In this document: positions 7,561-14,611 of the stretch, piece by piece
Position numbering within the stretch: the first letter of the stretch is position 1
Layout of the letters: every line of letters starts with the position of its first letter
Assembly: GCA_023396225.1 (NCBI GenBank)
Contig: JAEWWT010000019.1
Coordinates: 1-21,211 of the forward strand
Direction: 5' to 3'
Source: Bacillota bacterium
Lineage (GTDB): Bacteria > Bacillota > Clostridia > Oscillospirales > Ruminococcaceae
DNA: 21,211 bases
Notes under the pieces: generated by a model
Seen by the model: the letters and a program-made list of their open reading frames with translations, nothing else
What the model was told of the DNA's origin: nothing
Database searches by the model: none
Translations under genes and position numbers: made by a program

Positions 7561-7848
7561 TCAGCCCTCCTTGCTAAGTTTTATCAGAATATCCATTATG
7601 GAATCAAGCTTTTTATCTACCTTTGCCTGTTCACGAAAGTAATCCTCTTTAGTAAGGTAATTATCCTTGATTTTTCGAATATCAGCAGTATTGTCTTCAA
7701 TATCCTTATTTGCAGTAGCAAGATCACTTTTGGAAGCCTTACCATCCAATTCCTTAAATGTCCTTGTAAGAAAAAAAGTAATAATACCAATGAGCAGTGT
7801 TAACACCGCAGAATAAACTGATAAAATAGTTGTTACATCAATTGTCAT
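7561..7848 (-). CDS. Mu gp25-like (DUF2730-type) membrane and coiled-coil protein
   Basis: A small protein with one N-terminal membrane segment (about residues 9-30, TILSVYSAVLTLLIGIITFF) and then a charged coiled coil to the end (KDIEDNTADIRKIKDNYLTK). This is the build of Mu gp25/DUF2730 proteins, and it stands in the matching place before the gp26- and gp27-like genes. I prefer the ATG at 7848, with GAGGTGG upstream, to the GTG at 7857. The build would also suit a holin-associated XhlA-like protein, so a lysis role is the main alternative. No lysin gene is present nearby. Confidence 0.6.
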   Translation of the reverse strand: MTIDVTTILSVYSAVLTLLIGIITFFLTRTFKELDGKASKSDLATANKDIEDNTADIRKIKDNYLTKEDYFREQAKVDKKLDSIMDILIKLSKEG

Positions 7849-7857
7849 TGTCTCCAC

Positions 7858-7952
7858 CTCATTAAAAAATAATGTATAGTCAAACCATGTAGTTTAACTC
7901 TACACTATTAACTTACAAAACTATATTGCAGTACTTCAAGAAATAATTTCAA
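7858..7952 (-). promoter_or_regulatory. Possible Mor-dependent promoter with a dyad
   Basis: The gap between the Mor-like gene and the gp25-like gene has, on the minus strand, a TATACA -10-like box (7873-7878) without a good -35. A perfect dyad TGTAG-N7-CTACA (7888-7904) lies about 30 bp before the expected start. Mor and C activators of Mu-like phages bind dyads just upstream of -10 boxes that lack a -35. The match in layout is suggestive, but the site itself is unproven. Confidence 0.35.
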
Positions 7953-8276
7953 TTAATTTTCTGTGTCAAACATTGTAATCTGATTTTCTAACGGTTCAGC
8001 CTTAATCCTGATGAGCTGATCAGAAACTATATAACGTATCGTCCGCTCCGAAAGATCATATTTTCGAGCTAGGTCAAGATAGTTATATCCGTTGAACTCT
8101 TTTTTTATTATCCTGTTTCGGAGCTCTGCAGTAAGTGTTTCAACCTTACATACATATACATATGAGCCTGCATATGTAGTAATAAGCTTTTTGTATGCTT
8201 CCAAGCCTATACAATCCGCAAGCTCACGCTGCTCATCGTCCAGATCATCAAGCGTTAAGTTTTCAAGCAGGCTCAT
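7953..8276 (-). CDS. Mor-like transcription activator of a Mu-type prophage
   Basis: A 107-residue protein whose C-terminal half fits the Mor/C family: LADCIGLEAYKKLITTYAGS, YVYVCKVETL, then LRNRIIKKEFNGYNYLDLAR and KYDLSERTIRYIV, a helix-turn-helix. In Mu, Mor switches on middle transcription as a dimer. I start at the ATG at 8276, which has GGAGG seven bases upstream, instead of the in-frame TTG at 8288. It is the first gene of the Mu-like trio and may act on the dyad in the gap at 7858-7952. It follows the replication-initiator-like pseudogene by 12 bases and could share its transcript. Confidence 0.75.
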   Translation of the reverse strand: MSLLENLTLDDLDDEQRELADCIGLEAYKKLITTYAGSYVYVCKVETLTAELRNRIIKKEFNGYNYLDLARKYDLSERTIRYIVSDQLIRIKAEPLENQITMFDTEN

Positions 8277-8288
8277 AATGTCCTCCAA

Positions 8289-9057
8289 TCATTTTATCTC
8301 AACAAGCTCTATTGAAGTATTATTTTTAATGAAGCTAGACTTCAATGTCTTGAATGAACCAAAATAAGGCTCATAATATGAATATGTATATTTCTCTTTA
8401 AGTTCCTTTTCATACTCTTCTCGTTCTTTTTTTCTGAGTCCTTTTGTAACTGCAGCCAAACCTTTGATATGAATCATCATATTTATGTACAGCATATTCT
8501 TTATCATATATTTCAATCTCAAATGAGGGGCATGCTATAGTTAGACTATGATTATTACTTTCATTATCTGAAAATGTTTTAAGCTGCATGTTTTTCCTAA
8601 TATATGATTTCCTGGCAAGTTTTAAATAAGTTTTCACCATCTCTGATGGCATTGTAAAGTTTACACAAAGATCAACTCGTGATAGTATAAACTGTGAAAT
8701 ATCCATATTAATAAGGCTTAAGGCTTCATTTAACTTCTTTACAACATTTTTACATTCAAATCTTTTTGAAAAAATTCTTGTATGTGTATACCTTTCTTCA
8801 AGAAGATCAATTGGATTCACTATAATTTCAAGTCTTGCAAAACCGTTTTGCAGATAGAGCTTAGAAGATATTCCGAAATATCCTTGTTCCATAAAAAATT
8901 TTGACTTTATATAGCTATGATTATCAAACTCTTGTTTTTCCCATATATTCTTTTGCAATATTAATTTAAGCTCTCTATACTTCTTATAATCTAATTGCGA
9001 TGTTATCATAAATGTATGGATTCCAAATCCATCCTGTGTTGTTTTTATATCTATCAT
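8289..9057 (-). pseudogene. Replication-initiator-like protein, frameshifted
   Basis: Two overlapping frames make one gene of about 255 codons. The first runs from ATG 9057 (behind AGAGGTG) through SKLYLQNGFARLEIIVNPID and LSRVDLCVNFTMPSEMVKTY to FEIEIYDKEYAVHKYDDSY, then turns into basic nonsense and stops at 8410. The second frame gives the natural C-terminus, IKGLAAVTKGLRKKEREEYE and YYEPYFGSFKTLKSS, ending at 8289. The switch lies near 8460-8480. The RVDLCVNF and IYDKE segments recall phage or plasmid rolling-circle replication initiators, but I am not certain of the family. The break makes it probably inactive. Confidence 0.5.
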
Positions 9058-9630
9058 TTTAAAACACCTCTTTTATTACAATGTTGTTTTAAAATAATAA
9101 TTTACAACGAAAACTTGTTTGTTTTTCAAAATATAGTGACTTTCATATCGTTTGATGGCATTTAAGTCATTTGACACATTACAAAATGTCCTTTCAGCGG
9201 GACATAATATGTAGCAAACAGGCTGACAGGATTATTTAATTCTTATAGAATAAAAGGTTATAGACAAAAAATCCTACTATCCTGTCGGACAGTAGGTATG
9301 ATAAAAAACAATTAAATTAAATTCCTTTTCTGAAATAAACAATATTGGTTTGTGTTTACATATTGTAAGTATTAGTAATAAAAATGTTACTGATATCTCT
9401 GTTAGTTTTCAAACTTATACTTTACAGAGAATCCATTTGCTAATTTTCTTAAATAAAAGTCACAAGTTAATCTGATAAAACAAGATATATTTATAATATA
9501 TAAACCAGATTTATGATAATACAAGCAAACAGGTATAAAACTGAAAAATAAAAAGATTATTACCAGTGTATAAAAGAATTATAAGAGCCTGTCAGCCTGT
9601 CGGCGAAGAAATTGTTGTTATTATAATAAT
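9058..9630. repeat. AT-rich gene-free gap with a 13-bp inverted repeat
   Basis: No gene is visible. ACAGGCTGACAGG (9218-9230) recurs as its exact reverse complement at 9588-9600, enclosing about 357 bases of very AT-rich DNA. No target-site duplication is apparent beside the repeats. A minor dyad ATGTCC/GGACAT lies at 9187-9206. Similarity to the WYL regulator ends just right of the outer repeat, so this may be the end of an inserted element or deletion scar. The terminator at 9266-9296 is within it. Confidence 0.4.
9266..9296 (-). terminator. Minus-strand terminator in the AT-rich gap
   Basis: On the minus strand CCTACTGTCC pairs with GGATAGTAGG over ten positions (one mismatch) around a four-base loop, followed by ATTTTTTG. 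The T-run is only on this side, so it ends leftward transcription, presumably from the old WYL gene or the defence operon. Confidence 0.65.
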
Positions 9631-10280
9631 TAATTCAACTCTGCTTATTCTATCTACCCGAAAGGTAATATTTTATTGTGTTTTACAGAATAGCCTATTA
9701 TATAGTAACGACCATCCTCCCAAGTCATACCGTAAGCGCTGAACTGATAACGTTTACCGTTATTACATAAAACACGATTTTTCTGCTCATCATATTCATA
9801 ATAAAGGAAGCTTACTTGTTTGTAGCAGCTTAAAGCTTCATGGCAGCGGTCAACCTCCTCATATATTTCTTCATTATCAGATTTCATTCTTCTTGCAAGA
9901 TAAATCTGACGGCATAACTTATCGGCATTATTAACACTTGTCAAATCACTAAATTTTCATATAAGCTTGGCATTTTTTGACTATGTAATAAACTGTGAGG
10001 CTTAAACTGCATCTACAAGAAGCTTTATTTCAGACAGTGAAAACAATGAACTTCTGACATAGTACCTATTCTGTATGCTTTTCTTGCATACTATATGCAT
10101 TTCAAAATCAATAAGCTGCTTAAAATCTGAATAACTGTTTTTCTGTGAGCAGAAATACTCTGCTTTTCAAGTTCAGTAATAATCTGCTGTACCGTCACAA
10201 AATGTTCTGTATGTCTGCTCCAGCAGTAATTTTTGAACATATAGGATTCGTGCATTTTTATCAGTCGGAACTTGTTTCAT
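9631..10280 (-). pseudogene. WYL-domain transcription regulator, heavily mutated
   Basis: Pieces of one regulator lie in order in several frames. ATG 10280 opens VPTDKNARILYVQKLLLEQT; a shifted frame gives VQQIITELEKQSISAHRKTV, the rest of the HTH domain. Then CKKSIQNRYYVRSSLFSLSE and IKLLVDAV are followed by three in-frame stops (TAA, TAG, TGA) before SDLTSVNNADKLCR. The longest open piece (9654-9944) carries the WYL core, QVSFLYYEYDEQKNRVL and YGMTWEDGRYYIIGYS. One more shift near 9658 gives FRVDRISRVEL, after which similarity ends. An intact relative would be about 300 residues or more. Such regulators often control defence genes; this one lies downstream of Res in the same direction and is dead. 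Confidence 0.8.
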
Positions 10281-10323
10281 CGTCCTTTTAACCATGCTAT
10301 GGCAAGCCATTAACGTAATAAAC

Positions 10324-10362
10324 ATAACTAAGTGACTAACTTTAACTTAGTCACTTAGTTAT
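10324..10362. terminator. Perfect 16-bp hairpin after Res
   Basis: ATAACTAAGTGACTAA (10324-10339) and TTAGTCACTTAGTTAT (10347-10362) are perfect reverse complements around seven bases. The hairpin begins six bases after the Res stop codon. The U-tract on the minus strand is poor (GTTTATTA), so it may end transcription weakly, protect the mRNA 3' end or be a protein site. Confidence 0.55.
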
Positions 10363-10368
10363 AAATAA

Positions 10369-13300
10369 TTATTTTATTGAATTCATTACATTCAGCAAAT
10401 TTTGATAACTATCAACATCATGATAGCGCACTTTACTTGTAGATATATCATTAAAAAGTTTTTTTGCACAAGATATTTTTGCTTGTTCAATAGGTCTATA
10501 CTGCAAGCTCTCCATAGTTCCTTTTGTTTCAGCAATGAAGAAAATATGCTTAACAGAGCCTTCGTTAAATGCAATAGCCCAGTCAGGAGAATAATTGCCT
10601 ACCGGAGTAGGTATTGCAAAACCTTTAGGAAGCTTTGCATAAACACACACTTCTTCTGCAATATCTAGTTCCTGAACAAAACGACGTTCTATACTTTGTT
10701 CAGCTGTACCATCAGTAAATACGAAATCTTGAATTGCTCTTTTAGCGTGAAAAGCTTTATCATAAGACTCCGAACTCTTTTGAATTGTAAATATATCGCT
10801 TTTATACTCACCATCAATTTTATCGTAAGAAATGTCCTTCACAATCATTGTAGCCTTTTGTTCCTTTATGAGCTTAATAATCTTTGAAATGAATTCTTCA
10901 GGATTATTTTTAAACATATAAAGCTTTTCGATATCGATACCCTTTAAAATAGATGCTGTAGTATTTCTTGTAAGTGTTGTACCTTCGGCAATTTTGCCAA
11001 TTATGTCATATTTGATTTTGCTTGTTTCAGCATGCTTTAGAACCTGTGTTCTTGTTTTTTCACCAGCAAAAGAAGCACCTCGCTCAACCTCATACTCATT
11101 CATATCTGTTTTCTGACGGCCAATAGTTGCTGTATATTGTAATTCGGTTACAAAAAGCTTTTCATTAATATGAGCAATTGCCTTTGAAACAAGCTCGTCA
11201 CTTTTGAATTCTACTGTATAGGCATACTTATGATTGATATATCCCCATAGTGTCTGGAATTCTTTCTTGTAGAAATTATCATTAAGCGGATTATCATTGA
11301 TTTTAGTTTTGTGACCATTAGAAATCATATCATTAAGAACTCGTTCATCAAATACACCCTGAACAAGAGCATGCACACCGTCTGCTATATCTTTTATTTC
11401 TTCCGGCAACGGAGCAAGGCAATTATTTTCAAGATCAGCTCGGTATGCATCGGTTACATTATCGTTATCGTCAATATAATCATTTTTAAGTAAATACTTA
11501 TAAATCTGTTTTGCTTGTTTTCCGTCAATTACTATAGGGTTGTCTCCGATATGAACTGTCTTGCCCTCAAAATATTCCATTGTAGCCTTTGATGGTCTAT
11601 CATAGAGAACAGATTTAATATCAGACTGTAAGTCAGAGACAAAAGTCTTATAGCTCTCACTTGCAATTACAGTAAGCATATTAATATCATGAACAGCAGT
11701 ACCACAGTTTTCAAAATCCATACGATTTCCATCCTGATTAACGCAAAGTCTAAGTCCACGACCTACTTCCTGACGTTTTGCAGTATTACTGTCAGAATGT
11801 TTTAACGTACAAATCTGAAATACATTTGGATTATCCCAACCTTCACGTAAAGCTGAGTGTGAAAATATAAATCTTGTTGGTTCCTCAAATGACAATAAAC
11901 GTTCCTTGTTCTTTAAAATAAGGTCATAAGCAGAAATATCATCTGAAAACTCAACCCCACGCTTTAATTGACTATTTACACTATGCCCTGTCTTTTTATC
12001 AATACTGAAATATCCTTTATGAATAGCTGCTGCATCTGAACAATATTCTTTAAGATATTTTTGATACGGGGTGTCCATAAGTGTTGTATATTCATTCAAC
12101 GCATTAATATATTCCTGCTCAAAAATTTCACCATATTCGCCAAGGACTTCATCGCCGTTGTCATTATAACTGCGATATTTTGCAACCTCATCAATAAAGA
12201 ACAAAGAAAGCGTTTTTATTCCCATTTTAAAGAGATTCTCCTCTTTTTCAAAGTGAGACATGATAGTTTCTCTTATTTGAATTCGTCGCATATCCTTTTC
12301 TGAAACATCACCAGTAACTTCACTTGCACGAATTATTTCACCATTTGCAAACGTTACAGTTGCATCAACAGGATTAACTTCAGTTATTGCGTAGCCATTT
12401 TTATACTGTTCCATTTCATGTGAAATATAATAAAGGTTGTCTCCAACACCAAGTACACGAATTTCTCTGTTAATTGACTTATTATAGCTTATTTCCAGCT
12501 CAATCCGAGCCATCGGTGGTTTTTTAGGGGATATAACAATCTTTTCAAGGAAAAGATAACTGTCAGTTCCTCTTAAATTCTTGACTTCAAAGCCTTTTAC
12601 TTCAATTTTCTTTACAAGACGCTGGTTAAATGCTTCAAGGGCATCAAGAACATAAATAAGATTATTTTGTTTTGCGTGTGTCGCCGAATAATTTAAGCTA
12701 AACAACGGATTAAAGTTTTTAAGGGCTTTTTGTGTAACTTCACCGCCCATTTTTTGTGGTTCGTCAAGAATAATAATCGGATTGTTTGCCTTAATTACGT
12801 CAATAGGCCTGCGGGAGTTAAATTCATCCCGTTTTGAATATATAATACGCGATTCTTTGCTTTTGCCATCTTCTTTTAATGATGAGGCGAAAGCCTGTGT
12901 ATTGATAATCATTACATTGATACCGCTGCTGCTTGAAAAGCTGTCAAGCTGATTTAAATTTGAGCTGTTATAGATAAAGAAACGTGCTTTCATCCCATAA
13001 TGCTCCATAAAATGTTCTTGTGTTATTTCAAAGCTCTTTTTAACTCCCTCTCGTATAGCAATGCTCGGCACAACTACAATAAACTTACTCCAACCATAAC
13101 GCTTATTAAGTTCAAACATAGTTTTTATGTAAACATAGGTTTTGCCGGTACCAGTCTCCATTTCAATATCAAGGCTGCATCTTCCCAAGTTCTTAACAAG
13201 TGAAGATGAAAGCTTGATATTGTTTTCAGTCTGGAGCTTATGTATATTTTTTAAAAGTTGTTCATCTGTAAGCTCAACGGTTTCATTTTTATAGCCTGTA

Positions 13301-13485
13301 TCATCGTCATACATTTCGTCTTTACTGTCTCCGTCAAAAGTAGTCTGTACATTAGCTGGCTTTTCACGTTTGCCAAGGTCACGAATATAGCTTAGTTTAT
13401 CCTGAAAGCCTTGTCCTGTAAATACCTTTACAACGGCATCAACAGCATCTGTTTGGTATTGTTGTATTTTAAAGTTAAATTTCAT
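10369..13485 (-). CDS. res: Type III restriction enzyme, Res subunit
   Basis: A 1038-residue ATP-dependent restriction subunit that works with Mod and cuts DNA after translocation or diffusion from unmodified sites. Helicase motifs are complete: Walker A ETGTGKT (about 110-116), DEPQ (241-244), SAT (267-269), and late motifs SHSALREGWDNPNVFQICTL and QEVGRGLRL. The C-terminal nuclease has the PD-(D/E)xK pattern: PD at 967-968 and ETK at 986-988 (FFIAETKG). Length suits the family (EcoP15I-type, about 970). GGGAGAG precedes ATG 13485. It is separated from the DUF3644 gene by 136 bases that hold a rightward promoter and RNA gene, so it may need read-through from the operon or a promoter of its own. 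It looks fully functional. Confidence 0.93.
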   Translation of the reverse strand: MKFNFKIQQYQTDAVDAVVKVFTGQGFQDKLSYIRDLGKREKPANVQTTFDGDSKDEMYDDDTGYKNETVELTDEQLLKNIHKLQTENNIKLSSSLVKNLGRCSLDIEMETGTGKTYVYIKTMFELNKRYGWSKFIVVVPSIAIREGVKKSFEITQEHFMEHYGMKARFFIYNSSNLNQLDSFSSSSGINVMIINTQAFASSLKEDGKSKESRIIYSKRDEFNSRRPIDVIKANNPIIILDEPQKMGGEVTQKALKNFNPLFSLNYSATHAKQNNLIYVLDALEAFNQRLVKKIEVKGFEVKNLRGTDSYLFLEKIVISPKKPPMARIELEISYNKSINREIRVLGVGDNLYYISHEMEQYKNGYAITEVNPVDATVTFANGEIIRASEVTGDVSEKDMRRIQIRETIMSHFEKEENLFKMGIKTLSLFFIDEVAKYRSYNDNGDEVLGEYGEIFEQEYINALNEYTTLMDTPYQKYLKEYCSDAAAIHKGYFSIDKKTGHSVNSQLKRGVEFSDDISAYDLILKNKERLLSFEEPTRFIFSHSALREGWDNPNVFQICTLKHSDSNTAKRQEVGRGLRLCVNQDGNRMDFENCGTAVHDINMLTVIASESYKTFVSDLQSDIKSVLYDRPSKATMEYFEGKTVHIGDNPIVIDGKQAKQIYKYLLKNDYIDDNDNVTDAYRADLENNCLAPLPEEIKDIADGVHALVQGVFDERVLNDMISNGHKTKINDNPLNDNFYKKEFQTLWGYINHKYAYTVEFKSDELVSKAIAHINEKLFVTELQYTATIGRQKTDMNEYEVERGASFAGEKTRTQVLKHAETSKIKYDIIGKIAEGTTLTRNTTASILKGIDIEKLYMFKNNPEEFISKIIKLIKEQKATMIVKDISYDKIDGEYKSDIFTIQKSSESYDKAFHAKRAIQDFVFTDGTAEQSIERRFVQELDIAEEVCVYAKLPKGFAIPTPVGNYSPDWAIAFNEGSVKHIFFIAETKGTMESLQYRPIEQAKISCAKKLFNDISTSKVRYHDVDSYQNLLNVMNSIK

Positions 13486-13506
13486 TTATCTCTCCCTTTT
13501 CGTCAT

Positions 13507-13522
13507 TATAACTAAAGTTATA
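13507..13522. promoter_or_regulatory. Small AT-rich dyad before Res
   Basis: TATAACT-AA-AGTTATA is a perfect 7-bp dyad 20 bases upstream of the Res start. On the minus strand a TATAAT box overlaps it (reading GTTATAATGAC), but I see no -35 box at the right distance. It could be an operator or a weak Res promoter. Confidence 0.25.
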
Positions 13523-13531
13523 TAGTGTATA

Positions 13532-13560
13532 TTGACAAGCCATCATGCATATGATATAAT
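13532..13560 (+). promoter_or_regulatory. Perfect consensus promoter for a small RNA
   Basis: TTGACA (13532-13537), a 17-base spacer, and TATAAT (13555-13560) match the housekeeping consensus exactly. It faces right, against the flow of the defence operon, and no protein-coding gene of normal size follows. Initiation is expected near 13567. It is the strongest promoter in the window. Confidence 0.85.
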
Positions 13561-13566
13561 ACAAAT

Positions 13567-13660
13567 AAGTTAACTCGTGATGGATAAGGCTGGGTTCCCG
13601 AATGGGAGTAGGCAATTTTGCTTAGAATTCCTTTGCCCCTGGGGTTGGCTTATTTTTTGT
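13567..13660 (+). ncRNA. Candidate small structured RNA convergent with the HEPN-like gene
   Basis: An RNA of about 95 bases is expected from the consensus promoter. GTTCCC and GGGAGT form a six-pair stem closed by GAAT (13594-13609). GGCAA (13611-13615) can pair with TTGCC (13633-13637). GGATAAG (13582-13588) can pair with CTTATTT (13649-13655), closing the molecule just before a T-run. The last 39 bases are antisense to the end of the DUF3644 frame. A 29-codon ORF (13580-13669), without a ribosome site, reads through it with a hydrophobic end (CPWGWLIFCIF), so a small membrane peptide is an alternative. I do not match it to a known RNA family. A strong RNA beside a HEPN-type gene recalls RNA-antitoxin systems; that role is inference. 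Confidence 0.6.
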
Positions 13661-14611
13661 ATTTTTTAGATTCTGAATGATATTTTCAGGGTCTTTTTTT
13701 ATTTCGTCAACTATAAAATCAATTGCTTGCAATGAATAGCTATACTGTGGTTGAGCATGCAATTTATATGCATAACACAATTTTGAATTATCTTTAATAT
13801 TATAATACTTGCAAAACAAATTAAAACAATAAGAATTAAATTCCAACTCAATGTTATCTTTTTTCAATCTCTTATTTATTTCTGAACAACAAGTTTTACA
13901 AGTGTATTTATGTGTGTCAGCCGGATCTTTTAATTCTTTTACAATCTTAATTTCATTTTCAGAATCACTATTAACACACACTGTAGCAGTAGCTTTATTT
14001 TTGTCTTTTGTTATATAATAATGATGATCAACTCTTATTGCAAATCGATTATTATTTTCTTCAATAAAAGGATTAAGCGATTCATTTGCAGATATAAGTT
14101 TATCTGCTATTTCTTGCGGGTATTTTGCTCTTATTTGATCAACATTAATACTCGTTACACTTACTGTGAGCGTCAAGAAATTTTGTGGAATAACCTCAGT
14201 CATATCAACGTTATGAAAAGCTTCAATTTTCTCAATGAAATTAAAAACACAGGCTTGAAACAAAGGAATATAAACCATTTCATATTCCTCTGTAATGAAA
14301 TGTGTACTTATATTTCGCAAATCAATTATTTTTTCAAGATTTCTTCTTAATGGGTCTTTATCATTAGTAAAAACTTTCTTAACGCAATTTTCTAGAGTTA
14401 TTGTTCTTTCGTGATTTTCTTTATAATAAATACTATTATTACCGAACTTATTTATCATATATGCTTTAAGCATTAATTCCCAAGCATTGCAAATAAAAAA
14501 GCTGAAACCTTCAACGCGATATTTTATTGAGGGCTTATTATAAATTTCTATAGCCATTAAAAAAGCTTCTTTTGATTTTTCTATTAACTTTTCTGTTACT
14601 GAAACACTCAT
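13622..14611 (-). CDS. DUF3644 protein with a HEPN-type R-x4-H motif
   Basis: A 329-residue protein. Its first 110 residues fit DUF3644: KSKEAFLMAIEIYNKPSIKY, then FFICNAWELMLKAYMI, then IIDLRNISTHFI. RNISTH (R99, H104) has the R-x4-H spacing of HEPN ribonucleases, and AWELMLKAY is the usual partner helix, so RNA cleavage is a reasonable expectation. The C-terminal region has CKTCC and further cysteines that might bind metal. The ATG overlaps the Mod stop as TGATG, so translation is coupled to Mod; the TTG one codon earlier is less likely. It is unusual inside a mod-res pair, where it could act as an abortive-infection arm. The 3' end overlaps the convergent small RNA. Toxicity and RNA control are inference. 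Confidence 0.75.
   Translation of the reverse strand: MSVSVTEKLIEKSKEAFLMAIEIYNKPSIKYRVEGFSFFICNAWELMLKAYMINKFGNNSIYYKENHERTITLENCVKKVFTNDKDPLRRNLEKIIDLRNISTHFITEEYEMVYIPLFQACVFNFIEKIEAFHNVDMTEVIPQNFLTLTVSVTSINVDQIRAKYPQEIADKLISANESLNPFIEENNNRFAIRVDHHYYITKDKNKATATVCVNSDSENEIKIVKELKDPADTHKYTCKTCCSEINKRLKKDNIELEFNSYCFNLFCKYYNIKDNSKLCYAYKLHAQPQYSYSLQAIDFIVDEIKKDPENIIQNLKNTKNKPTPGAKEF

Noticed and set aside
736..9057. Complete active prophage
   Set aside because: Portal and initiator-like genes are frameshifted, the minor capsid gene is truncated, and no capsid, tail, lysis, transposase or integrase gene is present in the window.
10402..10668. Plus-strand ORFs within res, mod and the helicase gene
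   Set aside because: They are antisense to long, motif-complete genes, lack ribosome sites and have hydrophobic, cysteine-rich compositions typical of shadow frames.
13560..13670. Retron or group II intron fragment at the small RNA
   Set aside because: No reverse transcriptase is present anywhere in the window and no recognisable intron domain V was seen.
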